A stretch of 64,000 nucleotides of DNA. Source: Dyadobacter sediminis. GTDB lineage: Bacteria; Bacteroidota; Bacteroidia; Cytophagales; Spirosomataceae. Both the position numbers and the translations under genes were made by a program. Shown here one piece after another: positions 42,069-51,415 of the stretch. A model generated the notes under the pieces. That model worked only from the letters and a program-made list of their open reading frames with translations, did no database searches and was not told the DNA's origin. Position 1 is the stretch's first letter. Each line of letters starts with the position of its first letter. The stretch covers positions 62,001 through 126,000 of the forward strand of contig NZ_VCEI01000028.1 in NCBI RefSeq assembly GCF_005860765.1. The letters run 5' to 3'.

Positions 42069-45000
42069 TTAACGAACCCGGATCAGTTTTCCGCGCATGG
42101 CCTCCCTTGCTTTCTCCGAAACCGACCACTTTTTTTCATTCAGTTCCAGCGAATAAATATATTGTCCCGAAGGCAGGTTTTCCGGATTCCAGAACCACTC
42201 GTTTTTCCCTGAATGCGCGTCCAGGTCTGTTTCTGCAATTTTTGTTCCTGAAACATGATAAACGGAAAATTTCAATTTTTCAGATGCAAATGACCCTTCA
42301 AAGTTCATACTGATCCGGATATCTTCGTTGAACGGGTTCGGTGAAACGGAAACATCCGCTAATTTCAGCACGTCACCAACGATGAAATGGATGTAGTAAT
42401 CCGGAACAGGATTGCCGCTTAAATCCTGCGCCTGAACGAAAAGCATGTATTCGCCCGATTCCAGTTCAGGGAAATCCAGGCTCAGAAAAAAATGATTCGG
42501 CGCAAGACTTTTCAGCCGGGCATTCCGCAGGTAAATGCTTTGTTCGGTACAGCCCGTACATTTCTTTTTGAGCCACAATGCAATTCCCGAAGTATCGCTG
42601 CGGATGAGAAACCTGTTTTCATCAAAAAGCTGGATTTCAACAACCGGTTTGCTGGAAACATAATCGTAATCAGACAATTGCCTTCCGTCAACATGTACGA
42701 TCAGAACCGGCGGAATCTGATCCGGAATGACACGGTATGCATAACGGACTGAATTGTTTGTGTAAATTTCTTCCGGTAAACGCGAAGTATTGAACTCAAC
42801 CGTTACTTCGTGATTTCCGGCTGCCGCTGCAGTTTGAAAACTGGTTTTATATTCCTGAAGTTCATTTGCTTTCAATGCCGCAAGTTTTACAGTTTCAGTA
42901 CTTGTTCCTTCCGGACTTTTATGCGTAATCCGCACAGCGACAGAATCAATGAACGGAACATTTGTGACATTCTGAAAAGCCGCATTCAACTGGAATTTAT
43001 CGCCTTCTTCCACATCAGTCTTTCCGGTATTTTCTGAATAAACCACACATTCAGGCCATTGTACAACATTTTGGAATTCAGTATTATAGATTATACTGCG
43101 GCTGTGCGGAGGAAATGCCGGTTTTCCGTCAGGATATACGCGCCAGTAAGTTTTTTCCGGATAAATACGGATCCAATGCCGTGCAGTCAAGTGAGAAGCG
43201 GTAACGTAGCTTTTATGACTTGAATGAAAGTTTTCATTATCCGCCCATTCAAAAACGACTTTGGTGTTTTCGTTTTCAGGAGAAACCCGGGCCACGAGTT
43301 CTGTCATTTGCTTTCCGGTTACAAAGCCGGCCAGAGGAAGAAGCGGCCATGCGCCCGTTTCTGTTAATTCCATTTCACAGGATGCACTGTTATTGGCCTT
43401 GTTTTCTTCTGCAAGCACATTTTCAGGATCAATCTGAAATGTCCACTTTTCTTTTCCCGCAGTCTGAAATTCATTTGAAAACCTGAATTCCAGCGTATCA
43501 GAATCCGGCATTGCGGCATGCGTCGATTTATATGTGCTTATAACTTCTGAATTCCTGCTCCTTTTTATCCGTAAATCATAATTTTCTTTCCGGAAACGGC
43601 CATTGTTTAAAATGGTAATTCTGATCCGGATGCTGTCACTTCCGGCAGTCAGCTTCTTTCCGTACTGATCCGAAAATTCAACAGCGTCAATGTCCGGCAT
43701 GTAATCCGGAAGTGCGGCCGGAAATAGCCTGATCGCCGGATCTCCGTGCAGGTTCATTTGCTGCGCCGTAATAATATGATACAAGTCCGGATTGCTTTTC
43801 AAATTACGCCGGATTGATTCCACTTGTATGCTGCCAAAAGGTTGGTCCGTAAATGCAGAATCTGACAATACTTCGTAAAAAGATTCCGTATACTTTTTCA
43901 GTGCAGTAGAGACGCCGTTGAAAGTATGCGCAAGAAAAAGAACGGCGCCACTTTCTTTTGCAAATATCCAGTTGCTGCTGAGCGTATTAGCCGAATAAAA
44001 TATACTTCCCGACGCACATCCGTTTACAATGACAGCCGGATAAAAAGGCTTGTTTTTGTACTTTCCGTTGGTCGCAAGACCTATGTCCATATCGGTAACA
44101 TCAAGGCTGGAATGACCGAATAGCGTTACAAGCGCAACGCCTTTGTTCACAGCGTCCTGAATGGGAAAATGTTCCACCGGATCGTCGGTTTCCTTTGAAA
44201 TCGTTTGAACGCGGGCCGACAAAGCCGAGCCGGCAATTTTCTTTTCAAATAATTTGACATAATCCCTGAAAGTCGCAAGTTCGTCCCGGGATCTTCCTCC
44301 GCTGAGATGCAGCATGTTTTTACGCCACGCGGCAGACGAAGGTCCGGCTTCCATAGCCTTTACTTTCTGCAGGTAATCGGACACATCCTGAGAAGAAAAT
44401 GCGTTGATCCTCCCGACCGGAACCATCGGAAAGCCGTCCGGCCGCATGGCCAGCGCAAGGTCGGAGCCCGGCCAGCCGGCGTTGGGAACCATATCAATTT
44501 GCCTTGCACCGGGTAATTTACGCGCGGTTTGAGGATCTGTGGATCTGCCGATCAGCAGCACAAATTTCAGCCTGCCTTTTTCATGCATCCATGCAATCAG
44601 TTTCTTTAATCCCAGCGGGCCGGGTTCCCCGTAATTAAAATGATCGTATACTTCTTCAATATGCATAATCAAAGGCTTGTAATTTCCTCCTTTGGCTGAT
44701 GCGCGGTAAGCTGCATATTCCAGAACCGGGTCTTTGTCCCCGACCGGAACGTGCATAAGCGGGTGCGTAATGATCAGGTAATCCGTTGATTGCGGGTCAA
44801 TATTGCTGAACTTTATTATTTTCAGGTTCTGTACTCTCAAAGGTTTGCTGACGCGGATTACTTTCCGGGCGTGGCCGAGCAGAATTCCTGAACTGTCTTG
44901 GTTTAATTTTTGCAGGTTGTATGCATCCGAACAATCATAAAATTCGGCATCTTCTTCATTGCGGTTTTTCCAGAAACGTGCTTTTTCAGCGTCATCAAAA

Positions 45001-45983
45001 AAAGATGTTTCCTGTGCATTTTCGGTTGTCGGGAGCGTTTGCTGCGGATATTTCAACCTGAAGAATGAAACGGAAATGCTGCCTTCATTTTTTGCCGGCA
45101 AAAGCGTAAGGTTTACTTTGCCGTCCGCATGCAGGTTTTCAGGTTTTAAAAACAAATGAATGCGTGTGGAATTGTAATCTTTCAGCTGAAACGAAGCCAG
45201 TTTTTCAGCAAGGTTGTCTTTGTCGCCCGACCAGATTTCAAAAGCATGGTTTCCAGCTGATCGTCCGACTGCAATCAGTTCGATTTCGGCTTTACTGAAA
45301 AGCTGCCGTACTGCATTTTTCGTATTTTCTGAAATAGTAAAAGATTGGTCCTGCCTGATTTCCGGTCCTGTCCAGCCTTCACCGAAATCATAATCTGAAA
45401 GTGCCGAGCCGTTTTCAAAGCTGCTCCCTGCCGGATAAAAATGGCCGGATGCATAATGTGAATGGAGAATATGCGTGATTTCTTCAAAATGATGATCAAC
45501 CGTATCTGCAGCTTTTTCAGGTACTGCCATCGTTATCCTTTTTCCGGTTTTGTCCTGCTGGTTCCAGGTTAAAAAATAAGCCGCCGTATCCGAATACAGA
45601 CTGTAATACGGATGCGGCATTGCGTTGGGTGAAATGTAAAGCGACGAATCCAGTGCGCCGTCGTTCCGCTCTCCATAAAAACGGACAAAGCCTTCACAGC
45701 CAATCTTTTCCGGTTCCTTACTGTGAATTTCAATGGCGATTTCCTTTCCGCGCCGGAAAAGCTGCAATGCCGAACAGGCAACAGCATCCGCCGGAAATCC
45801 TGCTGCAAGAAGTTCCCGGCCCGTTATGCTGTAAAATCCGGTTTCGGTAACCGGAATACGAAGGTAGGTCTGCGCCGTATGGATCCATTCATTTCCGGCA
45901 GGTTTCTGAGCTTTCAGCAATGTTGAAAAAGCCGTTAAAAAGCAAATCAGGTATAAAGTGTGCGTTGATAATCCGGACATCAA
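42069..45983 (-). CDS. C25-family cysteine peptidase, PorU2-like, with T9SS-type C-terminus
   Basis: 1,304 residues with an N-terminal hydrophobic signal (to about residue 26, ending LLKAQ). The C25 domain carries the catalytic His in TLFGHSSLDVTD (residue 624) and Cys in NGCASGSIFYS (residue 656), the same order and spacing as PorU. After it come beta domains and a C-terminal sorting-domain-like VSVSPNPFNEDIRISMNF..LPSGQYIYSLEL. This matches what Bacteroidota annotations call a putative type IX sortase PorU2, of unproven role. It is paralogous to porU at 31453 but with low direct similarity. It starts 22 bp after folA on the same strand. Confidence 0.85.
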   Translation of the reverse strand: MMSGLSTHTLYLICFLTAFSTLLKAQKPAGNEWIHTAQTYLRIPVTETGFYSITGRELLAAGFPADAVACSALQLFRRGKEIAIEIHSKEPEKIGCEGFVRFYGERNDGALDSSLYISPNAMPHPYYSLYSDTAAYFLTWNQQDKTGKRITMAVPEKAADTVDHHFEEITHILHSHYASGHFYPAGSSFENGSALSDYDFGEGWTGPEIRQDQSFTISENTKNAVRQLFSKAEIELIAVGRSAGNHAFEIWSGDKDNLAEKLASFQLKDYNSTRIHLFLKPENLHADGKVNLTLLPAKNEGSISVSFFRLKYPQQTLPTTENAQETSFFDDAEKARFWKNRNEEDAEFYDCSDAYNLQKLNQDSSGILLGHARKVIRVSKPLRVQNLKIIKFSNIDPQSTDYLIITHPLMHVPVGDKDPVLEYAAYRASAKGGNYKPLIMHIEEVYDHFNYGEPGPLGLKKLIAWMHEKGRLKFVLLIGRSTDPQTARKLPGARQIDMVPNAGWPGSDLALAMRPDGFPMVPVGRINAFSSQDVSDYLQKVKAMEAGPSSAAWRKNMLHLSGGRSRDELATFRDYVKLFEKKIAGSALSARVQTISKETDDPVEHFPIQDAVNKGVALVTLFGHSSLDVTDMDIGLATNGKYKNKPFYPAVIVNGCASGSIFYSANTLSSNWIFAKESGAVLFLAHTFNGVSTALKKYTESFYEVLSDSAFTDQPFGSIQVESIRRNLKSNPDLYHIITAQQMNLHGDPAIRLFPAALPDYMPDIDAVEFSDQYGKKLTAGSDSIRIRITILNNGRFRKENYDLRIKRSRNSEVISTYKSTHAAMPDSDTLEFRFSNEFQTAGKEKWTFQIDPENVLAEENKANNSASCEMELTETGAWPLLPLAGFVTGKQMTELVARVSPENENTKVVFEWADNENFHSSHKSYVTASHLTARHWIRIYPEKTYWRVYPDGKPAFPPHSRSIIYNTEFQNVVQWPECVVYSENTGKTDVEEGDKFQLNAAFQNVTNVPFIDSVAVRITHKSPEGTSTETVKLAALKANELQEYKTSFQTAAAAGNHEVTVEFNTSRLPEEIYTNNSVRYAYRVIPDQIPPVLIVHVDGRQLSDYDYVSSKPVVEIQLFDENRFLIRSDTSGIALWLKKKCTGCTEQSIYLRNARLKSLAPNHFFLSLDFPELESGEYMLFVQAQDLSGNPVPDYYIHFIVGDVLKLADVSVSPNPFNEDIRISMNFEGSFASEKLKFSVYHVSGTKIAETDLDAHSGKNEWFWNPENLPSGQYIYSLELNEKKWSVSEKAREAMRGKLIRVR

Positions 45984-46005
45984 GTCATTTGATTACAGGT
46001 TTTAT

Positions 46006-46512
46006 TCATCCGGCAGCTTTTCTGATATACAGGTTCATTGAAAAAGCATACGCATGTTCATCATCCGTATCGTGAAATTCCGAACTCGCAAGGACCCATT
46101 CATTCGGATCAAATTCCGGGAAAAACGCGTCTCCTTCCACCTGCGTGTGCACGATTGTCAGATAAAGTCTTTGAGCCATCGGAAGCATTTCCCTGAACAC
46201 TGTTGCGCCGCCTAATACAAATACTTCGTTTTCGCCGGAAAGTAACGCAAGCGCCCCGGAAATATCTTTTGCATATTCCACATCCGGTTCTGTCTTTTCC
46301 GGTTTTTGTGAAGAGAGAATGACGTTTCTGTAAGCGGAATGAAGTGCGTCCGGTGCTTCAAAACTCTTGCGCCCCATCAGAAAAGCTTTGCCTTCAGTAA
46401 CTTTTCTGAAATGCTTCCACTCGTCGGGAAGATGCCAGGGAAGTCTGTTTTCAAGCCCGATGACACGGTTTTCACTCATTGCGGCAATCATGTATAGTTG
46501 TGTCTGACTCAT
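46006..46512 (-). CDS. folA: dihydrofolate reductase
   Basis: Reduces dihydrofolate to tetrahydrofolate with NADPH. 168 residues. YMIAAMSENRVIGLENRLPWHLPDEWKHFRKV carries the folate-site signature, with Glu in place of the common Asp at the proton-donor position, which is a known natural variant. NADPH site: FLMGRKSFE, NVILSSQ and VFVLGGATVFREMLP. Ends 22 bp before the PorU2-like gene, so cotranscription is likely. Divergent from the padR cassette. Confidence 0.92.
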   Translation of the reverse strand: MSQTQLYMIAAMSENRVIGLENRLPWHLPDEWKHFRKVTEGKAFLMGRKSFEAPDALHSAYRNVILSSQKPEKTEPDVEYAKDISGALALLSGENEVFVLGGATVFREMLPMAQRLYLTIVHTQVEGDAFFPEFDPNEWVLASSEFHDTDDEHAYAFSMNLYIRKAAG

Positions 46513-46638
46513 AAGTATTTGCAGGGATTTAATTGCATTTTATCAGTAACGTAATTTATGGAAGGAATGTCACATGAATTTTCAACCGGTTAACCAGCTT
46601 GGCAACCTTTCATCCCGAAGCAAATATTTTTCTAACAT

Positions 46639-46691
46639 GGTACCTTGCATCACAAAGTACCTGTGTATACCTTTGTATAGTAGAAGGTACC
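46639..46691 (+). promoter_or_regulatory. padR promoter with flanking inverted repeat (candidate PadR operator)
   Basis: TTG (46645-46647), a 20-bp spacer and TACCTTTG (46668-46675) make a Bacteroidota promoter. GGTACCTT (46639-46646) and AAGGTACC (46684-46691) are exact inverted repeats on either side of it, the first overlapping the -33 box and the second at the likely start site. A regulator bound to both would block transcription, so PadR self-control is a reasonable guess. Confidence 0.6.
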
Positions 46692-46743
46692 AATCCTGTC
46701 TATTAGCCATGAACTTATTCATTTAATAAACACATGAATCCAC

Positions 46744-47118
46744 ATGAATATTGAAAATGCCCAGGTGCAGATGCGAAAGGGAATTCTTGAATTCTGCATA
46801 CTGCATATCATATCCAGAGGCGAAGTGTACGCTTCGGATATGTTGGATGAACTGACATCTGCTCAGATAATGGTTGTGGAAGGGACATTGTACCCGCTGC
46901 TTACAAGGTTGAAAAATTCGGGCTGGCTGGATTACAAATGGGTGGAATCGTCGTCCGGGCCTCCGCGGAAATATTATGTTCTGACCAATGAGGGGAAAAT
47001 ATTTCTGGATGCCATGCAGGCTACATGGTTCGAGCTGGCGCAATCGGTACAAACCATCATTCACCGGACAGAAGAACTAAGCAATACCGATTCAACGATT
47101 CTTCCGGACCCTAACTGA
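46744..47118 (+). CDS. PadR-family transcriptional regulator
   Basis: 124 residues. Winged helix-turn-helix starting QMRKGILEFCILHIISRGEVYASDML, then the wing VEGTLYPLLTRLKNSGWLDYKWVESSSGPPRKYYVLT, and a C-terminal helix for dimerisation. This is the short PadR type that regulates membrane-stress or transport genes and often itself. It is the first of three genes with the PspC protein (29-bp gap) and GIN-domain protein. A dyad spans its promoter. Confidence 0.9.
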   Translation: MNIENAQVQMRKGILEFCILHIISRGEVYASDMLDELTSAQIMVVEGTLYPLLTRLKNSGWLDYKWVESSSGPPRKYYVLTNEGKIFLDAMQATWFELAQSVQTIIHRTEELSNTDSTILPDPN

Positions 47119-47147
47119 TCACTTAGAGACATTCGATTTTTACCATC

Positions 47148-49700
47148 ATGAAAAAGACAATCAGCATAAATATAGGCGGCATCATCTTCCATATCGAGGA
47201 AGACGGTTATGAGAAACTCAAAGGGTACCTTTCATCGATACAGAAGTATTTTTCTTCATTTGCTGACAGCAAGGAGATACTTTCGGACATTGAAGGAAGG
47301 ATTGCGGAAAGATTTATCAACAAGCAGAAAGCGGAGGCCAAGCAGGTTATTTCACTTTCAGACGTTGATGAACTGATTGCTGCCATGGGAACCGTTGCCG
47401 ACTTTGAAGCCATTGAGCAGTCTGATGATATATTTGCTGATCCGCTGGAATCGGTATCTGCAAAAACCCATAGCGCACCGGCACAGGAAACGTATGCTTC
47501 TTCTTCGTCATCTTACAGCGCACCGAAAACGGAAACAGCCCATACCGCTGCGCCCAGAAAGCTGTACAGAGACCTTCGCCGCAAGCTGATCGGAGGAGTT
47601 GCCGCTGGTCTGGCGCACTACTTTACGATTGATCCGATCTGGGTTCGTCTGGCTTTTCTGTTTGCAGTCATTGGCTTGCCGGCGGGTTCAGGCATACTGA
47701 ATCTGAATATTGAAGATGAACTGGGTCCGCTTTCCGGTTTTATGGTGCTGGTTTACATTGCCATGTGGATTGCATTTCCGGGAACAACCACGCTGGAAGA
47801 AGATACCAAGATCAAGAAATTCTATCGTGATCCGGACCGCAAGGTAGTCGGCGGGGTAGCGGCGGGAGTCGCTTCCTACTTCGGTGTGGATCTGGGTGTA
47901 GTGCGGTTTCTTTGGGTATTGTCCATTTTTGTGTTTGGAACGGGTGTTATTATTTACATTGTCCTATGGATAATTGCCCCGGCAGCCAACACGCTAACGG
48001 AAAAGATGGAAATGCAGGGCGAGCCCATTACGCTTTCCAATATTGAGTCAAATATCAAGCAAAGCCTCAATCTGGACGAAAAGGGCGGTGAAGAGCATGG
48101 CGTGACCAAAATTCTGTTATTTCCTTTCCGTGCCATTGCACTGATAATTGGTGCCCTGGGAAATCTGCTCAGAAGTTTCGGCCCCGTTGTACGTATTCTG
48201 ATCGGAGCCATACTGATTGCGATTGCAGTGCTTTCTTTGCTTGGACTTGTGATCAGCGGCGGCGTGGCACTCGGCGTAACCAATGCCGCGCCGTTTGAAA
48301 ACCTGCCGGCACCGTTCCGGATTTTTCAGGAACTTCCTGGTATCCTGATTCTGTCCGGACTGCTTGTCGCTGCGATTCCTTTTATTACCTTTTTACTGCT
48401 TGGCCTTACGCTTTTGTCCAAAAAGAGAATTGTAGGAAGTTCGGTATGGCTTACGTTGCTGGGTTTGTGGATCGTCGGGATTATCGGAAGCACAGTGGGA
48501 GGGATTTCGTATCAGAGAAACTTTGCCCGCCGCAGTGAAGTGCAGCAAACGGCTTATTATGCTCTGCCAAAAGGCACGCTGACCCTTGATCATGAAAACA
48601 TGGACGATGAAGATAATGTACGGGTTGATATCAGACTGGAAGGATACAGCGGGGCCGATAGCATCAAACTGGACAAAACGCTTTTTTCCCGCGGTAACTC
48701 CCGCGAAAATGCCCGTCAGAATGCCGAAGCTCTGAAGTATGATATTAGCATAAGGGATTCTGTGTTTACTTTCAATGACGGCCCGTCGCTCGGCAAAGGC
48801 GGATACTTCCGGGATCAGCAGATTAATCTTACCCTTAATATTCCATATAACCGGCAGTTCCATATGACACGTGATTTTTATTATTCGCTGTCACACTGGG
48901 GCGATAACTTCCGGAATGTGCAGCGCTACAACCTCGACAATGAGGAAGTGGTATGGAACAAGCTGATCTGGACTGTAAAAAGTGATTCCGGACTGGTTTG
49001 TGTTAATATTCCTGCCAGATTCATCCGGGAAGAGAACGAAGGCAACAACAATCAGGATTACTCGTTCGAGCTGAACGGCGATGACAACAGCAACATCAAT
49101 CTGGGCGAGCGCGGCAACTATATCAAGCAATTCCCGGCAGGCAATTTTACAAAAGTCGATATCGGCGGTGCTTATTCCATCCTGATCCGCGAGGGAGCCG
49201 AATTCAGTATTTCGGCAGACAGTGAAAGTCAGGAAGATGTGGATGATCTGAGGGTAGTAACAGACGGAGAAACGCTGCAGATAAAACGCGAATCGGAATT
49301 AAGTATATTCGACAGCAACAAATGGAAAAGAATCGGGCTGATCATCACCATGCCGAATGTGGAAAGCGTGTCACTTTCCGGTGCAAACAAAACAAGGATC
49401 ACCGGTTTTAAAGGACTTAAAAAGCTTGATATCGATATCTCGGGTGCAACCCAGACTGAAATAGATGTTGAAACGGACCAGCTTACGCTTGGGGTCTCGG
49501 GTGCATCCAAAGCGTATCTGAAAGGAACGGCACGTTCAGCAGATCTGGATGCATCGGGAGCATGCAAGGTAACCGCAACCGATATGAATATCGAAAATGC
49601 AAAGGTGGAAGCATCCGGCGCATCCAGAATAGAACTGGGCCGGATACCGAATCTGGAAAGAAATGCCAACGGCGCCAGCAAAATCAATGTACAGGAATAA
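47148..49700 (+). CDS. PspC-domain membrane protein with C-terminal GIN/DUF2807 domain
   Basis: 850 residues. An N-terminal ~105-residue soluble part (IGGIIFHIEEDGYEKLKGYLSS) resembles bactofilin-like/PspC-linked domains. Two PspC domains follow (KLYRDLRRKLIGGVAAGLAHYF near 138, KKFYRDPDRKVVGGVAAGVASYF near 225), each with transmembrane segments, then three or four more helices to about residue 455, and a periplasmic region ending in a GIN (DUF2807) beta-helical domain (KQFPAGNFTKVDIGGAYSILI to the end, repeated SGAS/SGAT turns). PspC in other phyla senses or buffers envelope stress. Regulated presumably by the adjacent PadR. Confidence 0.88.
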   Translation: MKKTISINIGGIIFHIEEDGYEKLKGYLSSIQKYFSSFADSKEILSDIEGRIAERFINKQKAEAKQVISLSDVDELIAAMGTVADFEAIEQSDDIFADPLESVSAKTHSAPAQETYASSSSSYSAPKTETAHTAAPRKLYRDLRRKLIGGVAAGLAHYFTIDPIWVRLAFLFAVIGLPAGSGILNLNIEDELGPLSGFMVLVYIAMWIAFPGTTTLEEDTKIKKFYRDPDRKVVGGVAAGVASYFGVDLGVVRFLWVLSIFVFGTGVIIYIVLWIIAPAANTLTEKMEMQGEPITLSNIESNIKQSLNLDEKGGEEHGVTKILLFPFRAIALIIGALGNLLRSFGPVVRILIGAILIAIAVLSLLGLVISGGVALGVTNAAPFENLPAPFRIFQELPGILILSGLLVAAIPFITFLLLGLTLLSKKRIVGSSVWLTLLGLWIVGIIGSTVGGISYQRNFARRSEVQQTAYYALPKGTLTLDHENMDDEDNVRVDIRLEGYSGADSIKLDKTLFSRGNSRENARQNAEALKYDISIRDSVFTFNDGPSLGKGGYFRDQQINLTLNIPYNRQFHMTRDFYYSLSHWGDNFRNVQRYNLDNEEVVWNKLIWTVKSDSGLVCVNIPARFIREENEGNNNQDYSFELNGDDNSNINLGERGNYIKQFPAGNFTKVDIGGAYSILIREGAEFSISADSESQEDVDDLRVVTDGETLQIKRESELSIFDSNKWKRIGLIITMPNVESVSLSGANKTRITGFKGLKKLDIDISGATQTEIDVETDQLTLGVSGASKAYLKGTARSADLDASGACKVTATDMNIENAKVEASGASRIELGRIPNLERNANGASKINVQE

Positions 49701-49765
49701 TTCCTAAACCCATGCAACATTTACTGCATACCGGTCATCTTTTAAAAAATCTAATTGAATTAGTT

Positions 49766-50467
49766 ATGAAAAAGTTATTTTTATCTCATTTGGCTGCTTT
49801 ACTGGCTTTGTGTTTTTCCATTAACGCTTTGGCGCAGGAAACCCGCGGCTTCAATGTTTCCGGTTTCAACAAACTGTCCATGGGCAGTGCATTCAGAGTC
49901 GAAGTCAAGCAAGGAAGCAGGTTCAGCGTATCGGCAAGCGGCCGCACTGAAGATCTGCAGGATCTGGAAACTTCCGTAAAGGATGGCACGCTGCATCTGG
50001 GTTATAAAAGCAAAGGCTGGAACAGAAACCGCAAAACTGTAAACGTTCAGATCACCATGCCAGCTTTGACAGCCGTTGATTTTTCAGGAGCGTGCAAGGC
50101 AAATGTGGGTGATTTTACAGGGGTTAAAAGTATGGATATTGATGTTTCCGGCGCATCGCAGGTTACAATGAGTTTTTCGGCCCCGAAAGTAAGCTTTGAT
50201 TTGTCCGGTGCATCGTCACTGGTGCTTTCAGGCAAAGGCGATGTTCTGAACGGAGAAGTTTCGGGCGCATCTTCATTCAAGGGAAGAGATTTTTCCTGCA
50301 AGGTCGTCAACATTGATGCATCCGGCGCAAGCAGCGCAGCGGTTGTTGCCAGTTCATCGGTGCGTGCGGATGCCAGCGGTGCAAGCAGTGTCCGATACTC
50401 GGGAAATGTCCGTGATAATGAAGTTCATTCCAGTACTTCGGGCGCCAGTTCCGTAAAGAGGGATTAG
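49766..50467 (+). CDS. secreted GIN-domain (DUF2807) protein
   Basis: 233 residues, signal peptide MKKLFLSHLAALLALCFSINALAQ. The mature part is a single GIN/DUF2807 right-handed beta helix: FNVSGFNKLSMGSAFRVEVKQG then repeated VSGASQVTM, LSGASSLVL, VSGASSFKG, ASGASSAAV and ASGASSVRY turns. It is paralogous to the C-terminal domain of the PspC protein 65 bp upstream. Likely periplasmic or surface; function unknown. The longer frame from 49562 lies inside the PspC gene and is rejected. Confidence 0.88.
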   Translation: MKKLFLSHLAALLALCFSINALAQETRGFNVSGFNKLSMGSAFRVEVKQGSRFSVSASGRTEDLQDLETSVKDGTLHLGYKSKGWNRNRKTVNVQITMPALTAVDFSGACKANVGDFTGVKSMDIDVSGASQVTMSFSAPKVSFDLSGASSLVLSGKGDVLNGEVSGASSFKGRDFSCKVVNIDASGASSAAVVASSSVRADASGASSVRYSGNVRDNEVHSSTSGASSVKRD

Positions 50468-50501
50468 AGCGTAAGTACATTCCGAAGTAAGAAATTACTT
50501 T

Positions 50502-50548
50502 ATAACAAAATAGTGCTGTCATTATCTGTGACAGCACTATTTTGTTAT
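50502..50548. terminator. strong bidirectional hairpin terminator
   Basis: TAACAAAATAGTGCTGTCA (50503-50521) pairs exactly with 50529-50547, 7-nt loop; an outer A-T extends the stem to 20 bp. T-rich flanks on both strands. It separates the GIN gene from the converging PIN toxin gene. Confidence 0.85.
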
Positions 50549-50565
50549 TATCAAATTCAATATTT

Positions 50566-50970
50566 TTAAAGAATCACAAGTTCAAGCTTAGTTAATCTTT
50601 TTAATCGGTTAAAATCTGATTTGTTAAAAGTGTAAAGTTGATTACAATGAACTTCTGCAATTGCTAAATGCAAGCAATCATTTATATTATGAAATCCAAT
50701 TTCATTTGCCAAAACCTTTGCTCTTTTAAATTGTCCCACATCAAACGTTACAGGAGATGATATTAAGAGCTTATTCGTCATTACATCTATATCACTATTT
50801 GGCATATTTAACTTTGAGAATACAAATGAGGCCTCTTGTAAGCATAAAAGTGAACAGAAGAATTGATTAGATTGAAATGCTTCTCGAAAGAGTTTAATAG
50901 CCAGATTATGCTTGTTTAAATCTTGTTTGATAAAATAGTGGATTATTACATCTGTATCAAAATAAATCAT
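50566..50970 (-). CDS. VapC-like PIN-domain toxin
   Basis: 134 residues; a metal-dependent RNase fold of type II toxin-antitoxin systems. The four expected acidic residues are Asp5 (YFDTDVI), Glu46 (LQEASFV), Asp98 (NINDCLHLA) and Asp119. The upstream small gene overlaps its start by 4 bp, a typical antitoxin-toxin layout. The pair is markedly AT-rich compared with its surroundings, suggesting horizontal gain. Confidence 0.85.
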   Translation of the reverse strand: MIYFDTDVIIHYFIKQDLNKHNLAIKLFREAFQSNQFFCSLLCLQEASFVFSKLNMPNSDIDVMTNKLLISSPVTFDVGQFKRAKVLANEIGFHNINDCLHLAIAEVHCNQLYTFNKSDFNRLKRLTKLELVIL

Positions 50971-51212
50971 AAACTGATTCCATTAACTTCATTTGCTAAA
51001 GAAGACAAATTTAAATTTGTATCCACTTCAATTTGACTAAATTTTGTACGAAGTATTTCAAGTTCTTCAAATACTTCCATTTGGCCAATTGATTTTTTTT
51101 CTTCGATACCCTCAACTATAATCCGCAAGTTACGATTACCGAACTTTGCTTTTATGAACTTTATAAACTGACTGTTCAGTTCCATTGCATTAACTTGAAG
51201 TGTATGTATCAT
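50967..51212 (-). CDS. probable antitoxin of the PIN toxin
   Basis: 81 residues (72 from a second Met). An N-terminal beta/helix region (ELNSQFIKFIKAKFGNRNLRIIVEG) and a charged, probably disordered C-terminus fit a DNA-binding antitoxin with a toxin-neutralising tail, but I do not recognise a standard AbrB, RHH or Phd domain. The call rests on 4-bp overlap with the PIN gene. Confidence 0.65.
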   Translation of the reverse strand: MIHTLQVNAMELNSQFIKFIKAKFGNRNLRIIVEGIEEKKSIGQMEVFEELEILRTKFSQIEVDTNLNLSSLANEVNGISL

Positions 51213-51415
51213 AGTGTTAGCTAGTTATAATTTTACGATTTAAAAGTAATACTTTCCAGATAATTTTTACAACAATTCACAAGTTACTTTCAATTTTATT
51301 CATTTTACATTCCACTCCATATTGGCAAGATGTTTGTGGACATTTCCTGTGTTTGACATAAATTCATTTCCTTTACAAATTGCAATTTCTCATTAACAAG
51401 ATTACAGGCGATGCC

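Noticed and set aside
49562..49765. Upstream extension of the GIN protein
   Set aside because: Lies inside the 3' end of the PspC gene in another frame; the signal peptide starts at 49766.
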